A stretch of DNA of 38,111 nt from an uncultured Bacteroidales bacterium. GTDB lineage: Bacteria > Bacteroidota > Bacteroidia > Bacteroidales > F082. Made by a program: the position numbers and the translations under genes. This document shows, piece by piece, positions 30,124 through 38,111 of this stretch. Where the stretch lies: the NCBI GenBank assembly GCA_946407975.1, contig CAMJQC010000023.1:1-38111 (forward strand), in the 5' to 3' direction. Within the stretch, counting starts at the first letter, position 1; each line of letters opens with the position of its first letter. The notes beneath the pieces were generated by a model. That model had not been told where the DNA came from, did no database searches, and worked only from the letters and a program-made list of their open reading frames with translations.

Positions 30124-31419
30124 TTACCACTTCATGTCCGCCATCGTTTTGGCGACATTGGCTTCGGTGAAGCCGATCTTAAAGATATGAGCAGGCTCCA
30201 GATTGTAGATCTTATGGTCGGCCTTGCAACGTTTTTCGCCACCGCCAGTGATGTTGAGCATGACTACATCGTCGGGCTTCACCATGCCGTTCTTAACGGC
30301 TTGTTGCAGCGAAGCGGTAGCAACGGCTGCCGCATGGTAGATATCGATGCCTTCCGTCTCTTCAAACAACATCTTGGCCGCGTTGGCTTCTTCGTTACTG
30401 ACAGCCATGATATCGCCATTCGTGTCTTTCAAAGCGTCGAACAGGCCTCCTGCCAATGAATACGGGGGCTTGCGGTTTGACAACACCGGGGCGCAGATCT
30501 CTGCGGCGTCCTTACGAGCTTGATCGGCATCGTAAGGCAACATGGCACGCGAATCAGCCTTCCAGGCATCGTACATCGGAACGAAAGGCTTGTTTTGCGA
30601 CACGATCAGACGGGCTTTGTTCTTCCCAAAACGTCCATCTTCGATAAAACGCAGGTTGGCTTCCCAAGCGGCGATAGCGCCCGTGCCGCTTCCCACCGCC
30701 TGAAAATAGAAGTCAGGCGTACGGCCAATGAAAGTCGTGGCCGACATCATCGTGGTGCTCATGCCGTCACGACGGGCGATGTTCTTCGCTCCGCCTTCTG
30801 CCAGAAAGCCATCCAGGGCGCAAACCATGTTCGACAAATTGATGGCGTCGAAATAGTCGCTCCCCGACTCCGTGGTGACCAGTTTCACACAGTCGTTCAA
30901 AGGGGTCGAGAACCATAAGGCGTCGATGTTGTCCTGAGGCACACAAAGCAAAAGCTTGATGCCATTGTCGGAACACACTTTGGCGAAAGCGCGAGCCGTA
31001 TTGCCCGCAGACGCCACCACCAGCACTTGCTTCTTCAGGTCCTCGCTCAGACGAGCACAGACCGAATAGGCTTCCATCTCCTTAAAGGAACAGGTCTTCA
31101 TCTTGGCGCCACGCTCCGGCCAATAGCCGTTAAAGGTGATATAAAGGTTATTGAGTCCCAGACGTTTGGCAAGACCTTCGCTTTTGTAGGTGACGGGTTC
31201 CGTAGGGTTCGCCAGCAAGGTCTTGATAGGCAGCCAGTCGGCATATCTGTACAGGCCAAGGTCCTCCTCGTCTCTCACCTGAAGCTGTTTCTTTTCATAA
31301 ACCGGACGCACCATGCTCGGAGCACTGCATTCCTTGTCATCCAAAGTCCAGCCCTGGTCGTCAAAAACTCGACCCGAGGCGACCGTCTTCAACTGATATT
31401 TGGTAGGATTAAACTGCAT
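30124..31419 (-). CDS. Cysteate synthase (threonine synthase-like PLP enzyme)
   Basis: 431 residues from ATG 31419, the start behind the promoter box at 31450-31457. It has the fold-type II PLP pattern: Schiff-base lysine K113 in TCSFKEMEA, ASAGNTARAFA at 136-146, QAVGSGTGAIAAWEANLRF and LNITGGGEKR. Segments FNGYWPERGAK, GGAKNIARRDGM and LSNRKPPYSLAGGLFDAL are those I associate with cysteate synthase rather than true threonine synthase. The enzyme joins O-phosphoserine and sulfite to give L-cysteate. In methanogens this feeds coenzyme M. In Bacteroidota it more likely feeds sulfonolipid (capnine-type) synthesis. No acyltransferase of that pathway is in the window. A threonine synthase role is the alternative. 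Confidence 0.82.
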   Translation of the reverse strand: MQFNPTKYQLKTVASGRVFDDQGWTLDDKECSAPSMVRPVYEKKQLQVRDEEDLGLYRYADWLPIKTLLANPTEPVTYKSEGLAKRLGLNNLYITFNGYWPERGAKMKTCSFKEMEAYSVCARLSEDLKKQVLVVASAGNTARAFAKVCSDNGIKLLLCVPQDNIDALWFSTPLNDCVKLVTTESGSDYFDAINLSNMVCALDGFLAEGGAKNIARRDGMSTTMMSATTFIGRTPDFYFQAVGSGTGAIAAWEANLRFIEDGRFGKNKARLIVSQNKPFVPMYDAWKADSRAMLPYDADQARKDAAEICAPVLSNRKPPYSLAGGLFDALKDTNGDIMAVSNEEANAAKMLFEETEGIDIYHAAAVATASLQQAVKNGMVKPDDVVMLNITGGGEKRCKADHKIYNLEPAHIFKIGFTEANVAKTMADMKW

Positions 31420-31449
31420 AGTCTTAATGATTTTCCACTTATATAGGCG

Positions 31450-31457
31450 CAAAGATA
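31450..31457 (-). promoter_or_regulatory. -7 promoter box for cysteate synthase (TATCTTTG)
   Basis: Minus-strand TATCTTTG followed by CGCC lies 31 bases before ATG 31419. It excludes the longer upstream frame that reaches 31608. Confidence 0.65.
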
Positions 31458-31623
31458 GAAAAAAGTAAAATATGTGACGGTAAATATTTTTACTAATTTC
31501 CGACAATATATTTGCAATCATCTTGACGTCAAAGTCATATTCACTGTCAAGCACGTCTTGTAGAAAAAACATATAAATCTTTCCTTTCCTGCAAAATGCG
31601 ACCAGCAATTACAAATAAATTTC

Positions 31624-31631
31624 TATCTTTG
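31624..31631 (+). promoter_or_regulatory. -7 promoter box of the C10 protease gene (TATCTTTG)
   Basis: TATCTTTG 28 bases before ATG 31659, divergent from the cysteate synthase promoter. Confidence 0.6.
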
Positions 31632-31658
31632 ACAAATTTTTGAAAACATATCAAATAC

Positions 31659-34454
31659 ATGAAAAAACTATTCTTACTCCTTGTTACGCTTGCATGTGGC
31701 TGGATGACCTTACAGGCAGGTCCTGTCGATTTGGAAAAAGCCAAGGCTGCAGCAAGTCAATTCGTCTACTCTAGTTTTACAATCGCTGAGAAAAACAATG
31801 ACCTTCAGTTGGTCTATACCGGCGTATCGAACCGCAACGAAACCTGTTTCTATGTATTCAATGTAAACAAGAGCGGTTTTGTCATCATTTCGGCTGACGA
31901 CCGTTTCCGTCCCATCGTCGGGTATTCTGAAGAAGGCCCCTTCGAAACGGAAAACATGTCGCCCGAAATGCTTTTCTATCTTGACAAAATCATCGAAGCC
32001 CGCACCAGCGGTCATGCGGTCATGTTCGACGATACCGAAGCGGCCTGGAAGTCGCTCTTGGGAAACGCCAAGACGATCTCCCGCAACGGCGGGAAAGAGG
32101 CAAGTTTCCTTGTCAGCACAAAGTGGAATCAAGACTCGCCTTACAACCTCTATGCCCCTGAGGCAAACGGAGGTCCAGGAGGCCGTTGTTACGCAGGCTG
32201 CGTCGCCACCGCCATGTCACAGGTGATGAAGTATTGGAATCACCCGCTTCAAGGCACAGGCTCACACACCTATAATGCCGGCGGATGGGGAGGACCGTAC
32301 TACCCGAATCTAAGTGCCAATTTCGGCGAGACCGTTTATGACTGGGAGAACATGCCCATTCGCATCAACGGCAACTCGGCTCAAGAAGAAATTGAAGCAG
32401 TAGCCACACTGATGTATCATTGCGCCGTAGCGGTCGACATGGGCTTTGCACCCGACGGCAGTGGCGCATCGTCATGGGACGTCCCTGTCGCTATTCGACG
32501 TTATTTTTCCTATACGAACCAAGCCTCACTGCGCAATCGTGAAGAGTATTCCTTAGAAGATTGGCAAGACATGCTGAAGGAATCCATCGATATCGGATGG
32601 CCATTATACTATTCCGGATACAGTGAAAGCGCCGGACACGCCTTCGTCTGCGACGGCTACGACGACAACGACCTCTTCCATTTCAACTGGGGATGGGGAG
32701 GTAGCAGCGATGGCTTTTTCGTCATCGATGAAATCGACTACGCTGGCTGGGCTGCCGCCATCTTCAACTATGTCCCGAAAGACGTATACAGTTATATGCC
32801 TTTGAGACCCGAGAATTTCGAAGTTGTCTCCTTAGGTGACAACGAATTCAGCGCCACCCTCAGCTGGACAAACCCGGAATACAACATCCACAACAATCCT
32901 CTTACAAACATCGACCAAATCGTTATCACACGTAACGGAGAGATCATTTACAGTATAGACAATGTCACTCCTGGAGCCGACATGAACTACACCGACCACT
33001 ATATGCCTGCCGTGGTCAACTACGGCGTCTATGCGGTCGTTCATAATGCCAAGAGTCAAGTGAACACATCGGAAGATGTGGTACTAGGCCCCAGCTGCCG
33101 CTGGAGTGCGGAACTCAGCTCTTCTGACGCTGAAGGCTGGAATACAGGGTATCTTTCAGTAACCACTACGGCAGGTGTCGAGATCGCACGCCTAACGGCC
33201 TTATCCGATCACACCAGATGGAATATGGACCTTCCTTTGGGACATGTCTATTTTTCATGGAAAACGCCCTCACAAGCTATCGAAAACCTAGGCTTTTCCA
33301 TCAAAGATGCTGAAGACAACAGTGTTGTCACCTACGAAGGTCCGGATAACCTTGTCGGCAACGGACTTTTCTTTATTGCCGACAACTCCTGCGGTCAAGA
33401 CGGAGACCGACCCTCTCCTAGCTTCCTCACGATTACAAAAAATGAAGACAACGTCGTCCTCAATTGGGAAGGCACGTCGAAGGACATGTTGGGATACTCC
33501 ATTTATAGAGACGGAGCCTTCTATGATTTCACATCCAACACAAGCTATACCGATTACGTCACTGACAACAGCTTCCATACCTATTTTGTCACCATATTGT
33601 ACGAAAACGGCGAATCCGAACCCTCCAACACCTGCCAGATCCAGCTTGAAGAAACCTGCGAAGCGCCCTCCAATTTACGTTATGAGCTGGTGCCTCCGGC
33701 CAAAATAAAGCTTATTTGGGACGCACCGCAAGGCGAGACTCCGACCGGCTATATCGTGTACCGCCGCACCAAAGGAAACACTTTCACGAGAATCAAACTG
33801 ACCTCCTCGCCTACTTATACCGACAATCTAAACGGCAAAGACAACGAGCGGTATGATTATACGGTCTGCGCCTATTATCAGGCTACCGACTGCGAGTCGG
33901 CTTACTGCACCACCGCAGCTGATCCGACGGGCAACTACATCTCCGTCAACAAAACCATCATCCCTTACGACCTCCGTCTTTCAAGCTTAGAAGATGGCTC
34001 GGTCTTGTTGGAATGGGAGCCCGCTATCATGGCAGAATCCTATAATGTTTATTGCAACGGATCGCTCATTGCAGAAGGAGTCGCCGAAAACACCTTTAAC
34101 GACACGAACCGCGAGCATTTCAGCGCCACGTCATGCCGTTATGTGGTAACAGGCAAGACCGCCTTCCTCGAATCCAGTCCTACCAACGAGGTAATATACG
34201 ACAACACCGCTGTCGTTGAAACGAACGAGAACGACTATGAACTCTATCCCAATCCCACCTTTGGAACATTGAACATCAAAGTCAAAAACCTTGATCAAGT
34301 CCATGTTTACAACCTGATGGGACAGGAAGTGCTGAGCCGCAATGTCAACGCTGACACGGTGACCCTTGACCTCTCAAATCTGCCTAAAGGCTATTATTTC
34401 GTGAAGACCGTCACCAACAACGACATTCGTGTGGAAAAAATCATTCTGAGATAG
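31659..34454 (+). CDS. T9SS-exported C10 (streptopain-like) cysteine protease
   Basis: 931 residues: signal peptide (1-20, cut near LQA), a Spi-like propeptide (about 25-145, with FYVFNVNKSGFVIISADDRF), then a C10 catalytic domain (about 150-375). C181 in RCYAGCVATAMSQVMKYW and H327 in SAGHAFVCDGY form the catalytic pair, and FHFNWGWGG follows. Three or more fibronectin III-like segments (for example SWTNPEYN, LNWEGTSKDMLGYSIYRDG, LIWDAPQGETPTGYIVYRR) lead to a type A T9SS sorting domain (YELYPNPTFGTLNIKVKN, then VYNLMGQEVLSR). It is probably made as an inactive precursor, exported by T9SS and active on proteins outside the cell. SpeB and interpain A are known relatives. It heads a group of three exported cysteine peptidases. 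Confidence 0.92.
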   Translation: MKKLFLLLVTLACGWMTLQAGPVDLEKAKAAASQFVYSSFTIAEKNNDLQLVYTGVSNRNETCFYVFNVNKSGFVIISADDRFRPIVGYSEEGPFETENMSPEMLFYLDKIIEARTSGHAVMFDDTEAAWKSLLGNAKTISRNGGKEASFLVSTKWNQDSPYNLYAPEANGGPGGRCYAGCVATAMSQVMKYWNHPLQGTGSHTYNAGGWGGPYYPNLSANFGETVYDWENMPIRINGNSAQEEIEAVATLMYHCAVAVDMGFAPDGSGASSWDVPVAIRRYFSYTNQASLRNREEYSLEDWQDMLKESIDIGWPLYYSGYSESAGHAFVCDGYDDNDLFHFNWGWGGSSDGFFVIDEIDYAGWAAAIFNYVPKDVYSYMPLRPENFEVVSLGDNEFSATLSWTNPEYNIHNNPLTNIDQIVITRNGEIIYSIDNVTPGADMNYTDHYMPAVVNYGVYAVVHNAKSQVNTSEDVVLGPSCRWSAELSSSDAEGWNTGYLSVTTTAGVEIARLTALSDHTRWNMDLPLGHVYFSWKTPSQAIENLGFSIKDAEDNSVVTYEGPDNLVGNGLFFIADNSCGQDGDRPSPSFLTITKNEDNVVLNWEGTSKDMLGYSIYRDGAFYDFTSNTSYTDYVTDNSFHTYFVTILYENGESEPSNTCQIQLEETCEAPSNLRYELVPPAKIKLIWDAPQGETPTGYIVYRRTKGNTFTRIKLTSSPTYTDNLNGKDNERYDYTVCAYYQATDCESAYCTTAADPTGNYISVNKTIIPYDLRLSSLEDGSVLLEWEPAIMAESYNVYCNGSLIAEGVAENTFNDTNREHFSATSCRYVVTGKTAFLESSPTNEVIYDNTAVVETNENDYELYPNPTFGTLNIKVKNLDQVHVYNLMGQEVLSRNVNADTVTLDLSNLPKGYYFVKTVTNNDIRVEKIILR

Positions 34455-34472
34455 ACTAAAAATCGAGATGCA

Positions 34473-34498
34473 AGGCCGTCTTCACAGACGTCAGGCCT
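34473..34498 (+). other. Bulged hairpin between the C10 and C1B genes
   Basis: AGGCC-GTCT, loop TCAC, AGAC, a GTCA bulge, then GGCCT. No T run follows, so it may be a weak attenuator or processing site in a shared transcript; no promoter box was found for the next gene. Confidence 0.4.
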
Positions 34499-34527
34499 CG
34501 CTTCTCAACCCAAAACATAACGACAAC

Positions 34528-35715
34528 ATGAACAGCTTTTTGAAAAACGTATCCCTGGCATTATTACTGACCGTCGGGACCAGTATTTTTGCCCAATCGA
34601 CCGAGTCACCCTATCAATTCACAGAAACCGTCAACGTCAGGCACACCCCCGTTGACAACCAAGGCAGTTCGGGCACCTGCTGGTGCTTTGCCGGCATAGG
34701 TTTCATCGAGGCTGAGATCCTACGTATGTACGGCAAGGAATTCAACCTCTCCGAGATGTATCCCGTCCGCAACGCCTGGATGGAGAAAGTGGAAAAATAC
34801 GTCCGCATGCACGGCTGCAACACCCTCAGCCAAGGTGGCGAAGTGTGCGACGCCATCTATATGACCGAAAAATACGGCATGATACCCGAAGCCGACTACA
34901 CTGGTAAGGTGATTGGCGAAAAACGCCACATGCACAGTGAGATGAACGAGGTCATCACGAACTTTGCCAAGTCCATCACCAAGCGTGGCAACGGCAAGCT
35001 CACGCCCACATGGCAAAAGGCCATGCCCGGCATCATGGACGCTTATCTCGGCGAGGTGCCAGAGACGTTCACCGTCGACGGCAAGAAATACACTCCCAAG
35101 TCGTTCGCCGAGGCCTATCCCGTGAAATGGGAGAACTACGTAGAAATCGCCTCCTTCACCCACGTCCCCTACAACAAGCCCTTCATGGTGGAGATCCCCG
35201 ACAACTGGACCTGGACACCCGCCTACAACATGCCTTTGGATGACCTGATGGACGCCTTGGATTACGCCCTCGAGAACGGCTACACCGTGGGCTGGGCACA
35301 GGATGTGAGCGACAAAGGCTTCTCCCGCAACGGCATAGGCATCGTCCCCGAAGACGACCCCGATAAGCTCCGTGCCGATTATCCCGACAAATACAAAGAG
35401 AAGACCGACAAGGAAATCGCGGACGCCCTCTATTCCTTTGAGGAGATCGTACCCGAAAAGGTCATAACCCAGGAAGAACATCAAAAGGCATACGACAGCT
35501 GGGAAGTCACCGACGACCATTCCATGCTCGTGGTAGGCATGGCCAAGGACCAGAACGGTACAAAGTATTACAAGATCAAGAACTCATGGGGCGAGGCCGG
35601 CAACTACAACGGCTATTGGTATTGCTCCGAATCTTACGTCCGTCTGCACACCATTTTCTTCACCCTGCATAAAGACGCTCTTTCGAAAGCCACAAAGAAA
35701 TCGCTGAACCTTTGA
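34528..35715 (+). CDS. Exported C1B peptidase (bleomycin hydrolase/PepC type), copy 1
   Basis: 395 residues from ATG 34528. The signal peptide is MNSFLKNVSLALLL to about IFAQ (residue 23). The papain-like catalytic set is C51 (SSGTCWCFAG), H331 (DDHSMLVVGMA) and N352 (KNSWGEAGNYNGYWYCSE). Family C1B enzymes are usually cytosolic hexamers with aminopeptidase activity, but this copy carries an export signal, so it probably trims peptides in the periplasm or outside. It lacks a T9SS tail. It lies 73 bases after the C10 protease with no terminator of the standard type and may share its transcript. A paralogue follows. Confidence 0.9.
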   Translation: MNSFLKNVSLALLLTVGTSIFAQSTESPYQFTETVNVRHTPVDNQGSSGTCWCFAGIGFIEAEILRMYGKEFNLSEMYPVRNAWMEKVEKYVRMHGCNTLSQGGEVCDAIYMTEKYGMIPEADYTGKVIGEKRHMHSEMNEVITNFAKSITKRGNGKLTPTWQKAMPGIMDAYLGEVPETFTVDGKKYTPKSFAEAYPVKWENYVEIASFTHVPYNKPFMVEIPDNWTWTPAYNMPLDDLMDALDYALENGYTVGWAQDVSDKGFSRNGIGIVPEDDPDKLRADYPDKYKEKTDKEIADALYSFEEIVPEKVITQEEHQKAYDSWEVTDDHSMLVVGMAKDQNGTKYYKIKNSWGEAGNYNGYWYCSESYVRLHTIFFTLHKDALSKATKKSLNL

Positions 35716-35741
35716 TAGAACAGTAGAAAACCCTACATTTG
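35711..35741 (+). promoter_or_regulatory. Full promoter (TTTG-N19-TACATTTG)
   Basis: TTTG at 35711-35714, overlapping the stop of copy 1, and TACATTTG at 35734-35741 are 19 bases apart. Copy 2 therefore has its own promoter. Confidence 0.7.
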
Positions 35742-35789
35742 CAATTCAATTATCCAACAGTAAATATCATCACACAACATTAATCCATT

Positions 35790-37022
35790 ATGAAATTCAA
35801 ACACATTCTTACCGCAATGGCTGTCATGCTCAGCGTGGCCGCTATCGCTCAGCCACAACCCAAGGCTGAACCCAAAGAAGAAAAAGAAGGCTTTAAATTC
35901 GAAACCATCAAGGAATTGCCCATCACCTCTGTGAAAGACCAGAACCAGGCCGGCACCTGCTGGTGCTACTCCTCCCTCGCTTTCTTCGAGGCTGAATTGC
36001 TCCGCATGGGCAAACCCGAGTATGATTTCTCCGAGATGTACATCGTTTACAAGACTTATCTCGACCGTGCCGAGGCTGCCGTCCGCACCCACGGCGACGT
36101 CTCTTTCTCGCAAGGCGGTTCTTTTGGCGATGTGCTCTATGCCATCCGTCACTATGGTCTCGTTCCTGATTCCGAGATGCCTGCCGGTGCCATGCACGGC
36201 GACTCTCTCTCCAACTTCTCCGAGCTCTCCGCCGTCACCGATCCTTACGTAGCCGGTGTCATCAAGAGCAGAAAGATCCAGATGGATGCTGATGGCAACC
36301 CGTTGTGGAAAAAAGGCCTCGCTGGCATCTATGACGCCTATTTGGGCAAACTGCCTGAGACCTTCACCTACAAAGGCAGAGTCTACACTCCCAAGAGCTT
36401 CGCTGAATCAACCGGCCTCAACATGGACGACTACGTCAATCTGACCAGCTTCACGCACCATCCATTCTACGAGCCCTTCGTCATCGAAGTGCAGGACAAC
36501 TGGCGCTGGGGACAGGCCTACAACCTGCCTATCGACGAGTTCATGCAGGTGATGGACAACGCCATCGACAAGGGTTATCCGATTGCTTGGGGTTCTGACG
36601 TCAGCGAAGCTGGCTGGCTCCGTGGCCCGATGGCTGGCGTGGCCGTGTTACCCGACATCGAAGCTAAAGGCCGCGACCTCCAAGGCAGCGACATGGCCCA
36701 CTGGCTGGGCATGAGTGCCGCCGACCGCAAGAAGGAAGCCCAAAGCGGTCCCACCCCGCAGAAATGGGTCACCCAGAAGGAACGCCAAATCGCCTACGAC
36801 AATTACGAGACGGGCGACGACCACGGTATGTTGATTTACGGCACCGCCAAAGACCAAATCGGCAACGAATATTTCATCGTGAAGAACAGTTGGGGCGATG
36901 CTGGCCAGTACAAAGGCATTTGGTACGTCAGCAAGGCTTTCGTCCGCTACAAGACCTTGAACATTGTTGTTCACAAGGACGCCCTGCCGAAAGACATTGC
37001 CAAGAAGTTAGGTATCAAGTAA
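35790..37022 (+). CDS. Exported C1B peptidase (bleomycin hydrolase/PepC type), copy 2
   Basis: 410 residues. The signal peptide MKFKHILTAMAVMLSVAAIA is cut near residue 20, then a Lys/Glu/Pro-rich linker. The catalytic set is C57 (QAGTCWCYSS), H345 (DDHGMLIYGTA) and N366 (KNSWGDAGQYKGIWYVS). It aligns along its length with copy 1 (for example YTPKSFAE in both, and DNW with AYN(M/L)P), so the pair comes from a tandem duplication that is now well diverged. Its codons are strongly C/G-ending, suggesting good expression. The role is probably aminopeptidase or dipeptidyl trimming of peptides made by outer proteases such as the C10 enzyme. A bidirectional terminator follows. Confidence 0.9.
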   Translation: MKFKHILTAMAVMLSVAAIAQPQPKAEPKEEKEGFKFETIKELPITSVKDQNQAGTCWCYSSLAFFEAELLRMGKPEYDFSEMYIVYKTYLDRAEAAVRTHGDVSFSQGGSFGDVLYAIRHYGLVPDSEMPAGAMHGDSLSNFSELSAVTDPYVAGVIKSRKIQMDADGNPLWKKGLAGIYDAYLGKLPETFTYKGRVYTPKSFAESTGLNMDDYVNLTSFTHHPFYEPFVIEVQDNWRWGQAYNLPIDEFMQVMDNAIDKGYPIAWGSDVSEAGWLRGPMAGVAVLPDIEAKGRDLQGSDMAHWLGMSAADRKKEAQSGPTPQKWVTQKERQIAYDNYETGDDHGMLIYGTAKDQIGNEYFIVKNSWGDAGQYKGIWYVSKAFVRYKTLNIVVHKDALPKDIAKKLGIK

Positions 37023-37042
37023 ATCAATTGAAATTGGACATG

Positions 37043-37072
37043 AAAAAAGGAAGCCGTTTGGCTTCCTTTTTT
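37043..37072. terminator. Bidirectional terminator between convergent genes
   Basis: AAAAAAGGAAGCC-GTTT-GGCTTCCTTTTTT, a 13-bp stem flanked by A and T runs, lies between the C1B gene (+) and the second YitT gene (-), whose stop is at 37076. Confidence 0.88.
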
Positions 37073-37075
37073 CGT

Positions 37076-37966
37076 TTATCGCTTAATCTGTTCGAAGCCT
37101 TTGCCGTAGGCGCCCATCACGGTGTTCATCGTCATAAAGGCCTTCGGGTCTTCATCCTTCACGATGCGCAGGATGTGTTGCGACTCGCGCTTGTGCGCCA
37201 CCACCATCAAGATGGGACCTTCATGCTTCGTATACCAGCCTGTGCCGTTGATCATCGTCACGCCACGCTGCATCTCTGTGGCGATGCGTTCGGCCACTTT
37301 ATCGGGCTCGGAGGTGAAGATGAAAGCCTGCACGGTTTGCTTGTTACCTGTCAGCACCAGGTCGATGCAATAGCTGCACACGCCCATGACGACACAGCTG
37401 TAAATGAAATCCTCGATGGTATTGCCCACGATGAAACCGCAAGCGATAATGAAAATATCGAGTATCAAGATGACGCGCCCTTGCGAGACGTTACGGTATT
37501 TGCAGACAATCATGGCGATGATGTCGGTACCGCCCGTGCTGCCGCCTTGGGTGAAGGCCACGCCGATGCTCAGTCCCGCCAAGCCGCCGCCAAGGATGGC
37601 CGCCAGGAAGTGATCGCTCACGAAGGGTTGCATCGTGCCTGCCATCATCGGGTCGGTAAGGAAATGCTGTAACAGCGACATGAACACCGAAGCCATCACG
37701 ATGGAATAAGCCGTCTTGATACCGAAGCCCACGCCGATAATCTTCAAGGCAATGAGCAACAAAATCGCATTGATGACAAAAACCGAGATACCTGTAGAGA
37801 TGCCCGTCCCCCAATAAACCAAAGCCGCGATGCCACTCACACCCCCACCCATCAGATGGTTCGGTATGAGGAAGGCCGTCCAACCCAAGCACATGGTGAA
37901 CAGGGCCAAAGTGATGATGACATAATGCTTCACTTCCTCAAGGATAGTTTTCTTGTCTGCTTTCAT
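37076..37966 (-). CDS. YitT family membrane protein, second copy
   Basis: 296 residues with five to six helices (FTMCLGWTAFLIPNHLMGGG, ISGIAALVYWGTGISTGISV). The family segment FTQGGSTGGTDIIAMIVCKY is clear, and a C-terminal DUF2179 domain follows (MQRGVTMINGTGWYTKHEGP). It shares layout with the protein at 15632-16624, but the two differ enough to be old paralogues. The substrate is unknown. It has its own promoter box (37986-37993) and shares the terminator at 37043-37072. Confidence 0.88.
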   Translation of the reverse strand: MKADKKTILEEVKHYVIITLALFTMCLGWTAFLIPNHLMGGGVSGIAALVYWGTGISTGISVFVINAILLLIALKIIGVGFGIKTAYSIVMASVFMSLLQHFLTDPMMAGTMQPFVSDHFLAAILGGGLAGLSIGVAFTQGGSTGGTDIIAMIVCKYRNVSQGRVILILDIFIIACGFIVGNTIEDFIYSCVVMGVCSYCIDLVLTGNKQTVQAFIFTSEPDKVAERIATEMQRGVTMINGTGWYTKHEGPILMVVAHKRESQHILRIVKDEDPKAFMTMNTVMGAYGKGFEQIKR

Positions 37967-37985
37967 AAGGCAAAAATGTTTGGGA

Positions 37986-37993
37986 CAAAGATA
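37986..37993 (-). promoter_or_regulatory. -7 promoter box of the second YitT gene (TATCTTTG)
   Basis: Minus-strand TATCTTTG 20 bases before the ATG at 37966. Confidence 0.6.
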
Positions 37994-38014
37994 GCGTTTT
38001 TTTTATACAAAGAA

Positions 38015-38036
38015 AGGAGAACCTTTCGATTCTCCT
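38015..38036 (-). terminator. Terminator after tRNA-Leu
   Basis: On the minus strand AGGAGAA pairs with TTCTCCT (eight-base loop), followed by TTCTTT. It lies six bases past the tRNA end. Confidence 0.6.
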
Positions 38037-38041
38037 CTCAG

Positions 38042-38111
38042 TACCCGAGGCCGGGATCGAACCGGCACGGCTTTAAAGGCCAAGGGATTTTAAGTCCCTC
38101 GTGTCTACCAA
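38042..38111 (-). tRNA. tRNA-Leu (anticodon TAA), cut by the window end
   Basis: The minus strand gives the 3' 70 bases of a leucine tRNA: the end of the D arm (TTGGTAGACACG), anticodon stem GAGGGA/TCCCTT with loop around TTAAAA (anticodon TAA), a long class II variable arm (GGCCTTTAAAGCCGT), T arm GCCGG-TTCGATC-CCGGC, acceptor CTCGGGT and discriminator A. The 5' end lies beyond the window. CCA is not encoded. Confidence 0.9.

Noticed and set aside
34720..35520. Long minus-strand open frame (266 codons) opposite the first C1B peptidase
   Set aside because: High use of C/G third bases in the real gene keeps the antisense frame open; the translation is low-complexity and matches nothing I know.

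Overview
The window looks like chromosome from a member of Bacteroidota, probably order Bacteroidales. The signs are Bacteroidota-type promoters (a TAnnTTTG box just before most transcription units, often with little Shine-Dalgarno signal), type IX secretion (T9SS) C-terminal sorting domains, a Spi/C10 streptopain-like protease, PepSY-like, DUF1294 and DUF2079 proteins, a sufBCDSE-DUF59 operon and a cysteate synthase of the kind tied to sulfonolipid synthesis. Host genes use many C/G-ending codons; one block (about 22.13-27.46 kb) is clearly more AT-rich.

Layout. 1-3.5 kb: the C-terminal end of a T9SS-exported DUF2436 (gingipain-like) protein, a membrane-anchored TPR regulator and a small HTH protein. 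3.56 kb: tRNA-Ala(CGC) on the minus strand. 3.8-9.9 kb: a LicA-like kinase meets, stop to stop, a minus-strand Fe-S assembly operon read as sufB-sufC-sufD-sufS-sufE-DUF59. 9.97-14.3 kb: a membrane PHP-domain protein overlapping a GT39-type glycosyltransferase, facing a DUF2079 membrane protein that is co-oriented with pepT. 15.6-22.2 kb: YitT protein, YgiQ radical SAM protein, a lipoprotein nicotinamidase, a PfoR-type PTS IIC protein coupled to recX, and prfB with its programmed frameshift.

22.13-27.46 kb is an integrated mobile element in the 3' end of prfB. It is bounded by a 14-bp identical core inside a longer imperfect repeat of the last prfB codons, so the element has replaced the RF2 tail and left the old tail at its far end. 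It carries a tyrosine integrase whose stop overlaps the start of a large protein that looks like a transposon/virus-type family-A-like polymerase (TV-Pol), then a serine recombinase and a WG-repeat lipoprotein as likely cargo. Repeats of CTTAAAC sit at both ends as candidate integrase arm sites, and a promoter at the right end points outward across the junction. This is the most unusual part of the window.

27.5-38.1 kb returns to host genes: PepSY-like lipoprotein, DUF1294 protein, CstA-family transporter, a hairpin-rich spacer, cysteate synthase (minus), then a secreted protease group (C10 protease with a T9SS tail, and two exported bleomycin-hydrolase-type C1B peptidases), a second YitT protein and a tRNA-Leu(TAA) cut by the window end. 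The protease group together with PepT, a CstA-type transporter and T9SS proteins suggests a protein- and peptide-using lifestyle; this is inference.
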